Positions 56,306-64,000 of a DNA stretch of 64,000 bases are shown piece after piece. Numbering within the stretch: the first letter of the stretch is position 1; each line of letters opens with the position of its first letter. The stretch is from JAFNAG01 sp963739235 (GTDB taxonomy: Bacteria; Acidobacteriota; UBA6911). The notes below the pieces were generated by a model that was not told the origin of the DNA, searched no databases, and worked only from the letters and a program-made list of their open reading frames with translations. Where the stretch lies: positions 62,001 to 126,000 of the forward strand of contig CAVTZY010000032.1 in the NCBI GenBank assembly GCA_963739235.1, given 5' to 3'. Made by a program: the position numbers and the translations under genes.

Positions 56306-57437
56306 TCAATGGGCGTTGAGTACGATATCCACAATTTGATCACCCCGCACAGCGTGGAGATCTTCCGGCACCCGCTGGCCGTCCGCGATATAGGACAGGG
56401 GCTTCTGGGTCCGGACCAGTTCGTTAAAAATCGGCCCGAAGGTCGAAGTTTCATCCAGCTTGGTAAAAAGCAAATGGTCAGGGTTGCAGACTCCAAAGCG
56501 GTCCACGATCTCGCGCATGTCCAGCGGCTTGGTCGTAGCACTCACAACCAGATGCCGCTCGATCTCCGACGATCCCTGGAGGACCTGCATCAGATCCTGC
56601 ACTGCACCGAGACCGCGCTGGCTGCGACCTGCCGTATCAATAAGGATGTAGTCACGCTGGCGGTTCTCATGAATGACCTGACCCAACTCTTCGGCTTGAT
56701 CGACAACACGGAAGGGCAATCCCATAAGGCCTGCATAGGTCTTCAGCTGTTCGACAGCGCCGATGCGGTAGGTGTCCGTGGTCAATAAGACGACTCTCTT
56801 TCTTCTGCTCGAGCGCCAAGTACGCAGCCAGCTTGGCAGCGGCAGTGGTCTTGCCGACGCCGGTGGGGCCGACGAATGCCACGACCTTCTTGGCAGGCAG
56901 CCCGTGGTCGGCCGTTTCGCTGCGAATCAGCCCCCGGGCGACCTCGGTCACCGCTTTGGCAAGGGCAGCGCGGTTGCCGCGTTCCTCGGGGGCAAGGTTG
57001 GTCTGGGCTTCGTCAAGAAGTTTGTAGGCCAGCCACTCGTCGACCTCGTTGGTGACCAGGTCCTGATAAAGCTCATAGGAGACTGCATCCGAAAATAGGG
57101 ATGTGGAAGGGATGGCCGGGCGCGTCAACGAATACAAAGCGCGCCGCATCTCGCTGTATTCCTTGTCGACCTTCGGAAGCTGCACCTGGAATCCAGCCTC
57201 CATCTTTCCGGCACCTGCCGGGGCTGATTTCTGGCCGGAGGATGTAAACAGGTCCTGTTCCGATTCGATTCCATTGTCGATGGCAGCCACAACTTCCACC
57301 GCCGGCTTGCTGCGGAACCATGAGGATCGGGTGGGGATTTCCTTGGTAGACAGGATCAGCCCATCACTGCCGAACTCCTCCTTCACGCTTCGCAGGGCCT
57401 CTGCCATCGTGCTGGCATAGAAAGTCTTTATCTTCAT
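56306..57437 (-). CDS. flhF: flagellar SRP-like GTPase FlhF, frame interrupted once
   Basis: Corrected length 376 residues. N-terminus MKIKTFYASTMAEALRSVKE, GTPase G1 in VVAFVGPTGVGKTTAAAKLA, then after one extra base at about 56794-56799 TTDTYRIGAVEQLKTYAGLM, YILIDTAGRSQRG and FTKLDETSTFGPIFNEL. It sets where the flagellum is built. It starts 1 base after the flhA stop. Confidence 0.93.
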
Positions 57438-57438
57438 G

Positions 57439-59519
57439 CTAGCTCACCATTCCTACCGAAGTGACACGGACATTGGGCGGGATTTCGTTGTGAGACAGGA
57501 TCGCTGCACTAGGGAGATAGCGCTCAATCAGCTGTCGGACATACATCCGGACATTTGCCGAGCACAGCAGCACCGGGCTCTTGCCGGCGGCAGCCGACTC
57601 GACCGTGCGCCGTATGCGCTGCATGACATCTTTGGCCAGGCGCGGCTCCAGAGCCAGGTACGACCCCTGCTCAGTGTGGACGATCGCGTCGCCGATGCTC
57701 TTTTCGATATCCGGACTGATTGTGAAGACAACCAGATCGTTCTGTTCACTCTGATACTGCTTGCAGATAGAGCGCCCCAGGGCCTGGCGGCAGTACTCCG
57801 TCAGGATATTGACGTTCTTGGTCATCGAGGCATAGTCGGCCAGCGTCTCGAAAATGCTCACGGCATCACGCACCGAAACGCGCTCCTTGAGCAGGTTCTG
57901 CATTACTTTCTGGACCTCGCCGATCGAAAGCACTTTGGGCACAAGCTCTTCGACAACCTTCGGATGAGTCTCGGCGACCGTATCGAGGAGAGTCTTGGTC
58001 TCCTGGCGGCCCAGGAGCTCATGGGCATGCGACTTGATAATTTCGGAAAGATGGGTGGCCAGGACGGTGGTCGGGTCGACAACCGTGTAGCCGGCAAGCT
58101 GCGCTCGTTCGCGCTCCGCAGGTTTGATCCAGCGCGCCTCGAGGTCCAAATGCAGGTTCGAGTGTAGCGGCACCGCCAATGTCCTCGTGCGCGGTGCCGG
58201 GATTGATCGCCAGGCAGTGCTCGGGAAGCAGTTCCCCGCGGGCGATTTCGACCCCCTTGAGCAGGATGGAATACCCGCGCGGCTCAAGCTGCAGATTGTC
58301 AGTGATGTGAATGGGTGGTACCACGACCCCAAGATCCAGAGCAATCTGCCTGCGTATGGATTTAATGCGGTTGAGGAAGTCCCCACCCTGGCTGGCGTCG
58401 ACGTAGCGGATCAAGTTGTAGCCGACCTCCAATCCCAGGGGATCGACCTTCAGCAGACGTTCGAGACGTTCCTTAGGTTTGTCCGCTTCCGCCTTCTCCG
58501 CCTGCTCCTTGGCGATGACTACTTGTTCGGTGTCCCGCTGTCTCTTGGTCCGGAAGGCCATGATGCCCGCCAGTCCCGAAAGAAGGAAGAATGGAATCGA
58601 CGGCAATCCCGGAATGAGCCCGAAGAAGAACAAAAAGGCGGAGCTGACAGCAACGGGCACCGGATTCTTGAACAACTGGCTGATCACATCCTCGCCCAGG
58701 TTTGACTCGGCGGCAGCGCGCGTGGTGATAATTCCCCCCGCAACCGAAATCAGCAGCGATGGAATGGCTGTGACCAGGCCGTCTCCAACGGTGAGAATGG
58801 TGAAGCGCTTGGCTGCCTCCGCCAGAGGCATGTCGAACTGGAAGACCCCGATGAGCAGGCCGCCCACGATATTGATGGTGAGAATCAGGCTACTGGCAAC
58901 CGCGTCGCGGCTCGTGAAACGGATCGCGCCATCCATCGCTCCGTAGAACTCGGCCTCATCGGAAATCTGCTTGCGCCGCGTTCGCGCTTCCGCCTCGTCA
59001 ATGAGCCCTGCATTCATATCCGCATCGATGCTCATCTGCTTGCCCGGCATGGCATCGAGTGTGAAACGGGCGGTAACTTCGGAAATGCGGACGGCGCCGT
59101 GGTTGATCACGATGTATTGAATACCGATCAGAACGAGGAAAACTACGATGCCGACTACGTAATTGCCGCCTACGACGAACTGGCCGAAGGCCTGAATCAC
59201 TCTGCCCGGCAGCATCTTCGCCTTCGGAGCCGTGCAGCAGGATCAGGCGAGTCGACGCCACATTCAGGGCAAGCCGGAACAGAGTGATGATGAGAAGCAG
59301 GGAGGGAAATACCGAAAAGTTCACCGGTTGAAGAATGTACATGGAAACCATCACGATGATGATCGAGATCGTGATGTTCAGACTGATCAGAACATCCAGA
59401 AGCATCCTCGGTACCGGCATGGTCATCATCAACAGGATGCCCATCACCGCTAATGGGATGACCAGATGCCCCTTACCCAGGAGTTGTTGAAAACCCTGTC
59501 TCTGCGCAATGCTTGCCAA
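57439..59519 (-). CDS. flhA: flagellar export gate protein FlhA, frame interrupted twice
   Basis: Corrected length 692 residues, normal for FlhA. Membrane half: LVIPLAVMGILLMMTMPVPR, LFRLALNVASTRLILLHGSE, VVGGNYVVGIVVFLVLIGIQ, and the FHIPEP-like ARFTLDAMPGKQMSIDADMN. The cytoplasmic half has KPKERLERLLKVDPLGLEVG and VVDPTTVLATHLSEIIKSHA. Extra bases lie at 59204 (in AAGRVIQAFG) and 58144 (before LEARWIKPAE). It forms the nonameric gate of the export apparatus. A sigma-54 site precedes it. Confidence 0.94.
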
Positions 59520-59567
59520 CCTAGCCGTCCTCCTGGGTTCAACTTCTTCTGATCCGACACAGGATCA

Positions 59568-59583
59568 GGCAACTTCCATGCCA
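59568..59583 (-). promoter_or_regulatory. sigma-54 promoter of flhA-flhF-flhG-fliA
   Basis: On the minus strand TGGCATGGAAGTTGCC, with GG and GC ten bases apart and TTGC intact at -12. It lies about 50 bases before the flhA start, in the 139-base gap after flhB. Confidence 0.75.
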
Positions 59584-59658
59584 GGATTTACAGATTGAGG
59601 GGATTAGAGAGGAAGGAGAAGGGATTAGGCCAGGGGAGAAGGCACTAAGAAGGATGGA

Positions 59659-60723
59659 TTATCCCCGCCATTTGTTGCGGGTCTTATAGATATAGGCCAG
59701 GATCTCAGCGACTGCCTTAAATAAATTCGCTGGAATATAGGCGCCGACTTCAACCGTTTTGTACAGCATCTGAGCCAAAGCCCGGTTCTCAACCATGGGA
59801 ACGTCATGTTTTTGTGCCAATTCTTTTATGCGCAGTGCCAAAAATCCGACACCCTTCGCTACAACCTGTGGGGCGTCCATTTCATCCATTTTGTAGGAAA
59901 GCGCCACAGCATAATGGGTGGGGTTGGTGATCACCACGTCGGCAGTCGGGATGGCGGACATCATACGTTTGTGAGCCATCTCCCTCTGAATGCGGCGGAT
60001 GCGACCGCGTGTCAGCGGGTCTCCTTCCATCTCCTTGAACTCGTCTTTGACCTCCTGCTTCGTCATCTTCAACTGCTCAAGGAACCGGTGGCGTTGGAAG
60101 GCATAGTCTGCAACTGCAATGATTAGCAGGAAGATCCCCACCCTCAGGCAGACCTGGTAGCAGATCAGGCCGGTCCAATAGAGCAACTGCTTTCCATCCA
60201 TCAAGACCAGCCTCGGATAAAGCGGGAGATACTCCATCACCACCTGGTAACTGAGATAGGAGACCCCGCAGACCAAAACCAGGCTTTTCAGAAGCTCCAT
60301 GACGCCGTTCTTGGAGAAGATCCTTGATAGTCCGTTCGTGGGCATCAGCTTTTCGAAGCGGAATCCAAGTTGGTGCCAGGAAATGGTGAAGCCGCTCTGC
60401 ACCACGTTAGCGGCAACGCCGAGAATGCAGACCGTTACCATCATGGGCATGATCAAAAGTGTCATCTGAATCAGGGCAGTTCGGGCAAGGTCGCGAACAA
60501 AGGAAAAGGACAGATCCGTCGGCGGCGTGAGGCTCAGGAACTCGCTCAATTGTCCCTTCAGGCTGCTGAGCATGCCGGCCCCGGCAAAGGAAAGGAAGAG
60601 CAGTCCGCCCAACAGGATCACAGCGGCCGGCACTTCTTTGCTGCGCGCGACCTGGCCCTTTTCCCGCGCCTTCTGCAACCGGCGTGTTGTGGGTCTTTCT
60701 GTCCGGTTGTCGTCTTGTGCCAT
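59659..60723 (-). CDS. flhB: flagellar export specificity switch protein FlhB
   Basis: 354 residues. The N-terminus NRTERPTTRRLQKAREKGQV, four membrane helices, and the cytoplasmic domain with the autocleavage NPTH site (ADVVITNPTHYAVALSYKMD) are all present, as is the end VPMVENRALAQMLYKTVEVG. It switches export from hook to filament substrates after self-cleavage between Asn and Pro. Confidence 0.97.
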   Translation of the reverse strand: MAQDDNRTERPTTRRLQKAREKGQVARSKEVPAAVILLGGLLFLSFAGAGMLSSLKGQLSEFLSLTPPTDLSFSFVRDLARTALIQMTLLIMPMMVTVCILGVAANVVQSGFTISWHQLGFRFEKLMPTNGLSRIFSKNGVMELLKSLVLVCGVSYLSYQVVMEYLPLYPRLVLMDGKQLLYWTGLICYQVCLRVGIFLLIIAVADYAFQRHRFLEQLKMTKQEVKDEFKEMEGDPLTRGRIRRIQREMAHKRMMSAIPTADVVITNPTHYAVALSYKMDEMDAPQVVAKGVGFLALRIKELAQKHDVPMVENRALAQMLYKTVEVGAYIPANLFKAVAEILAYIYKTRNKWRG

Positions 60724-60729
60724 GAGTGG

Positions 60730-61510
60730 TTACCTCATGCTGTGCACGAGGCCGATCAGGTCGCGTGAGAGTTGGAAAACGATTCTCCCAGAAAGGCGGG
60801 CAGGAAGTAGAAGGCGATACTTAGGGTGGCCAGGCCGACCAGCGTCTTTACCGGCATGCCGACAATGAGAATATTGATTTGAGGCGCCGCCCGCCCGATC
60901 ATGCCCACAACAACGTCGGCAATTGCGGTCACGGCTACGACCGGCCCGGCGATGCGCAAGCCGGACACGAAGATCTGCCCGCTCAGTCTCAAGCACCTCC
61001 TGCACCAACGGGCCCCTCAGATGCACTCCCCCCACCGGCAGGTATGTCAGGCTTTCGCTGACGGCCTGGAAAAACCAATGGTGCCCATTGACCAGCAGAA
61101 AGAGCATCATGCCGAGGAAATTGTTCATAATGGAAATGACGGAAGTTTCAACCGTACTCTGCGGGTCGATTACATTGACGAGCGAATAGCCGAGCTGAAA
61201 TCCGATGATCTGGCCCGCGAGCTGAAGGCCGCCGAAGATGAAGGAGGCGGTAAGCCCGAGTACCATGCCGACCAGCACCTCACCCAGCATGGCGATGACA
61301 CCCTGCGCCAGGCCGAGTTCAACAGGAAGCTGAGCTTGCGGCACCATGGGAGCCAAGCGTCAGCGCCACAATTAGCGGCAGGATAACCTTGATCTGAGCC
61401 GGAAAGGTCGTGCCATTGTAAAAAGGGGCAAAGACCATGATCCCCGCGACCCGGAACAGAACCACTGCAAAACTCATGATCTGCGCGGTGGAAAACGAAG
61501 TCGCAATCAT
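60730..61510 (-). CDS. fliR: flagellar export protein FliR, frame interrupted
   Basis: Corrected length about 259 residues. N-terminus MIATSFSTAQIMSFAVVLFR, then extra bases near 61353 (before APMVPQAQLPVELG) and near 60997-61000 (before LSGQIFVSGLRIAGPVV). A missing T in the run at 60776-60779 would restore the usual C-terminus SRDLIGLVHSMR ending at 60730; without it the frame stops at 60756. FliR is part of the FliPQR export pore. flhB follows 6 bases later. Confidence 0.88.
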
Positions 61511-61627
61511 CAAGAATCCTGAGGTTCAGTACTGACCGAAGAAGTGCAGAGTACGGAGGAACAAAGAAACAACCTTATTTTTATCGTTCATCACCCATTA
61601 CCGATCCACTCAGTACTCAGCACTCAT

Positions 61628-61897
61628 TTAGAGCGCGAATCGTTCCAGGTGGCCGAATAATTGCGTCGAAAAACTGACCAGGAGGTGGAGAGCCCACGGA
61701 AGCATCAGGAGAAAGACAATAAACACAGCCAGCATTTTGGGAATGAGCGACAGAGTCATATCCTGAATCGAGGTGATTACCTGCATGATGCTCACCGCAA
61801 TGCCCACAACCAGCGACACCAGCAATAGAGGTGCGCTCACCATCAGCGTAATCTGAAGCGTATCCCTCGCCAATTTCATCACCAGATCTTGAGACAT
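61628..61897 (-). CDS. fliQ: flagellar export protein FliQ
   Basis: 89 residues from the ATG at 61897, the normal FliQ length, with two membrane helices (LMVSAPLLLVSLVVGIAVSI; IPKMLAVFIVFLLMLPWALH) and the QVITSIQDMTLSLIPK turn. Part of the FliPQR pore. A 117-base gap separates it from fliR, unusual in this tight operon. Confidence 0.95.
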   Translation of the reverse strand: MSQDLVMKLARDTLQITLMVSAPLLLVSLVVGIAVSIMQVITSIQDMTLSLIPKMLAVFIVFLLMLPWALHLLVSFSTQLFGHLERFAL

Positions 61898-61909
61898 ATT
61901 CAATCCCCA

Positions 61910-62677
61910 CTAGTAAAAACTCTTCACCAAGGATCCGATGACAAGGTTCCACCCATCCACCATGACAAATAGCAGTATTTTGAAAGGAGTAGAAATCATC
62001 GCCGGAGGTAGCTGCATCATACCCATCGACAATAGGACCGAAGCCACAACCATGTCGATGACCAGGAATGGAATAAAGAGAACAAAACCAATCTGGAAGG
62101 CGGTCTTGAGCTCGGAAATCATGAAACTGGGAATCACGATGCTCATGGGAAGGTCCTGGCTGTTCTTCGGCCTGGGTGCTTTGGCGATATTCAGGAAAAG
62201 AAGCAGATCTTTCTCGCGCGTGTATCGCAGCATGAATTCACGCAACGGCACACAGGCTTGGTCAAGAGCCTGCATCTCCGTCAGCTGGCCCTTGATCATC
62301 GGCTGGACGGCATCACGGTTAATCTTTTCGCCGACGGGCTGCATGATAAAGAAGGTCAGAAACAGCGACAGCCCGATGATGATCTGGTTGGGCGGCATGG
62401 TCTGGGTGCCGAGCGCCTGGCGCAGAAAGTGCGAGACGATGACAATGCGCGTAAAGCAGGTAACGGAAACAAGAATCGCCGGAACCAGGGAAAGAATGGT
62501 GAGTAGGACAAGGATTTGCAGCGGCACCGTCAAGCCATTTCCGTTGGCTCCGCCGCCAATCCGCAGCTCGATCCCCGAAAAGTTTTTGTCCTGAGCCGCA
62601 GGCGCGGCATGAGCCGCCATGGGAAGCCCAAGGAGGATCGAAAGCAGCAACGTTGCCGTTGTTATTTTCATGACCAT
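61910..62677 (-). CDS. fliP: flagellar export protein FliP
   Basis: 255 residues with a cleavable signal (MKITTATLLLSILLGLPMAA) and the FliP core: LTILSLVPAILVSVTCFTRI, VIVSHFLRQALGTQTMPPNQ, FMISELKTAFQIGFVLFIPF, LSMGMMQLPPAMISTPFKIL. Five copies make the core of the export pore. No strong ribosome site is visible; the ATG at 62671 is possible. Confidence 0.97.
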   Translation of the reverse strand: MVMKITTATLLLSILLGLPMAAHAAPAAQDKNFSGIELRIGGGANGNGLTVPLQILVLLTILSLVPAILVSVTCFTRIVIVSHFLRQALGTQTMPPNQIIIGLSLFLTFFIMQPVGEKINRDAVQPMIKGQLTEMQALDQACVPLREFMLRYTREKDLLLFLNIAKAPRPKNSQDLPMSIVIPSFMISELKTAFQIGFVLFIPFLVIDMVVASVLLSMGMMQLPPAMISTPFKILLFVMVDGWNLVIGSLVKSFY

Positions 62678-62693
62678 AGGTTCGACTGAAGCG

Positions 62694-63584
62694 CTAACCT
62701 TCCAGTGCCTTGCGCAATTCCAGCATCTTGCCGCGAATGTCCGGGGGGAGTGCCTTCACTGCCGATGGGCGCGCAGGAGACGCTTTTTTTTCCTGCTCAT
62801 AGAAACTTCTGAAATTGCTGGGATAAGCCGTCGCAGCCTGTGATTCCAGGATGTTAGTCGCACCTGCTGCGGCACTTCCGGTCCCGGCATTGAGTGCAGT
62901 CAGCAGCGTAATCTGACCGGGCGTGCAGGCCAGAAGGAACCTTTGTGCGCCGGCCTGAACCATGACAATGCTCCTCTTTTCGCCCATGGGTAGGGTTTCA
63001 ATGAGCCGGATGTCGCGTTCGTTGGGACGCTTGGTCATGTATTGCGGGGCGAATTTCCTGAACAGCAGATACCCTCCCAGGATCAGGCAGATGATCACCC
63101 CCACGCTCCCGACTGTCTTAGCCATCTCGGCCCATCCCAAGCCCTGCACCGGAGCGGTTGTTTCGGTCTTCTCTGTGACGTGCTCGGAATTACTGCGGGT
63201 CTCCGTTCTGGCTGGGGTCGCCAAGGTAGAAGTTTCCGGCGATGGTGGCGGTGGCGGAGGCACGATGGGCAACACCGGCTCGGCTGGAGCGGGTGCCACG
63301 TTCTTCGCTGGCGCAGAAACAGAGGGTTTGACCCAAACGGATCCAGCGGACTTCGCAGCGCCCTTCTTGGCCGGCTGCGTGACTGTGGGCTCCGGTTGCC
63401 GCTTCGTGTTTTGCTCTGCCGTACCTTGCGCATCCGGCGCCTGCGTCGGCTCATCTGCCGCCGCAACCGTTGCTATGGCTCGCGGCTGGCTGTTTTGTGC
63501 CATCACAGGAAAGCTGAATAGCAGCGCGAGGATGACCAGGATCTGTAGTCGCTTCGGAATATGGGCCCTGACTCCTGCTTGCAT
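62694..63584 (-). CDS. fliO: FliO-type flagellar assembly protein with a long N-terminal domain
   Basis: 296 residues from the ATG at 63584 (AGGAGGAG upstream). A signal-like N-terminus (ILVILALLFSFPVMAQ), a Pro/Ala/Thr-rich linker of about 120 residues with a polyproline run, one membrane helix (TVGSVGVIICLILGGYLLFR) and the FliO cytoplasmic domain (IRLIETLPMGEKRSIVMVQA). FliO helps FliP assemble. Longer than typical FliO (about 120-150 residues) because of the periplasmic linker. Confidence 0.85.
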   Translation of the reverse strand: MQAGVRAHIPKRLQILVILALLFSFPVMAQNSQPRAIATVAAADEPTQAPDAQGTAEQNTKRQPEPTVTQPAKKGAAKSAGSVWVKPSVSAPAKNVAPAPAEPVLPIVPPPPPPSPETSTLATPARTETRSNSEHVTEKTETTAPVQGLGWAEMAKTVGSVGVIICLILGGYLLFRKFAPQYMTKRPNERDIRLIETLPMGEKRSIVMVQAGAQRFLLACTPGQITLLTALNAGTGSAAAGATNILESQAATAYPSNFRSFYEQEKKASPARPSAVKALPPDIRGKMLELRKALEG

Positions 63585-63597
63585 GACTTCTCTCCTC

Positions 63598-63885
63598 CTA
63601 AGTTTGCACATGAAAATCGGTCAACCGGATCCCAGCCTTGCTTTCTATCTCGAGAATCTCGCCGAATGCAACGAGTTTCCCATTGATATAAACATCGATG
63701 TTCTCGCCGGCTGCTTTTGGGATATCTACAATCGATGCAGGTTTCAGCAGCAGGATGTCACGCACCTGCATGCTCCGGCGCCCGATCTCGAGGGTAATTC
63801 GCATCGGAATGTCGAGGTATCCCGCATACTCTGACATGATGCCAGATATCGCGTCAGCATCCGCGTGGCTTGGAGCATCTGCCAT
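63598..63885 (-). CDS. fliN: short flagellar motor switch protein FliN
   Basis: 95 residues, a single SpoA domain: YLDIPMRITLEIGRRSMQVR, DILLLKPASIVDIPKAAGEN, VDVYINGKLVAFGEILEIE-type strand pattern. AAGGAGG precedes the ATG. It forms the C-ring base with FliM. It co-exists with the longer FliY-like protein at 52566, each in a different flagellar operon. Confidence 0.93.
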   Translation of the reverse strand: MADAPSHADADAISGIMSEYAGYLDIPMRITLEIGRRSMQVRDILLLKPASIVDIPKAAGENIDVYINGKLVAFGEILEIESKAGIRLTDFHVQT

Positions 63886-63896
63886 CGTAGACCTCC

Positions 63897-64000
63897 TTAA
63901 AGTTGAACGACAAAGTCCATGATATAAACTTCAATGACCTTTCCCTTGGGAAGGACCTTGCTTACCAGCTCACGGATGTCCTTCTTGAGCTTGTCTTTGC
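63897..64000 (-). CDS. fliL: FliL C-terminus, cut by window edge
   Basis: 33 codons plus stop visible: KDKLKKDIRELVSKVLPKGK followed by VIEVYIMDFVVQL, the typical end of FliL, a membrane protein that surrounds the stator. It is followed by fliN with its ribosome site 3 bases after the stop. The rest lies beyond 64000. Confidence 0.85.
   Translation of the reverse strand, partial: KDKLKKDIRELVSKVLPKGKVIEVYIMDFVVQL

Noticed and set aside
6930..61354. Programmed +1 frameshifting as the cause of the many frame breaks
   Set aside because: The sites share no slippery sequence, stop codon in the A site or stimulatory element, and a 25-kb stretch with about 30 genes has none. Sequence error explains them more simply.
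1..64000. CRISPR arrays, tRNA or rRNA genes, insertion sequences
   Set aside because: No regularly spaced repeats, no cloverleaf-like CCA-ended sequences, no rRNA stretches and no transposase-like frames were seen on reading; a covariance scan was not possible.

Overview
The window reads as a G+C-rich chromosome segment of a flagellated, diderm bacterium. Genes for P and L rings (flgI, flgH) point to an outer membrane. A VWFA-related secreted protein and the general gene mix suggest Acidobacteriota, but there is no rRNA or other decisive marker here, so the phylum is an inference.

Left part (1-15.9 kb), mostly housekeeping. A roadblock/LC7 (MglB-like) gene runs off the left edge. A plus-strand operon follows: a basic TPR protein, yvcK, glmU and a cysteine-rich protein. 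A minus-strand operon carries lepB-carA-carB-DUF5362. Next come a cobalamin-binding-type radical SAM protein, a VWFA-related protein, a MinD-like ATPase with an unusual C-terminal module, an HD-GYP response regulator and a two-lobed GNAT protein.

Middle part (15.9-41.8 kb), motility output. motB, motA and flbD lie beside a minus-strand nonulosonate (sialic-acid-like) sugar cluster resembling Bacillus spsC/E/F/G: cytidylyltransferase, DegT aminotransferase, sugar nucleotidyltransferase, ATP-grasp protein, NeuB-type synthase, HAD phosphatase, SpsG/PseG-like protein and an unknown protein. Divergent from it are fliC and flaG-fliD-fliS-(fliT-like)-maf. The maf product is the expected flagellin glycosyltransferase, so sugar supply and transfer lie side by side. 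A chemotaxis operon follows (cheA, cheW, cheR, cheD, cheY, cheX, cheB), then a convergent group: a tandem-receiver protein, a second cheX, csrA and fliW.

Right part (42-64 kb), a large minus-strand flagellar assembly block. In order of transcription it is fliL-N-O-P-Q-R-flhB, flhA-flhF-flhG-fliA-fliM-fliN(Y)-HDOD-SwrB-like, flgF-G-A-H-I-J(M23), and flgM-small protein-flgN-K-L.

Regulation can be read from the DNA. Two good sigma-54 sites precede flhA and flgF. Four sigma-28-like sites precede fliC, flaG, flbD-motAB and flgM, all with a 12-base spacer. The fliC Shine-Dalgarno sequence lies in the loop of a hairpin matching a CsrA target, and csrA and fliW are encoded about 15 kb away. A sigma-54 to sigma-28 to CsrA/FliW cascade fits.

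Caution: twelve genes, several of them essential, are broken by single-base shifts, 18 of 20 being one-base insertions. Correcting them restores full-length proteins. Uncorrected sequencing error is the likeliest cause, so I annotate these genes as intact loci with interrupted frames.
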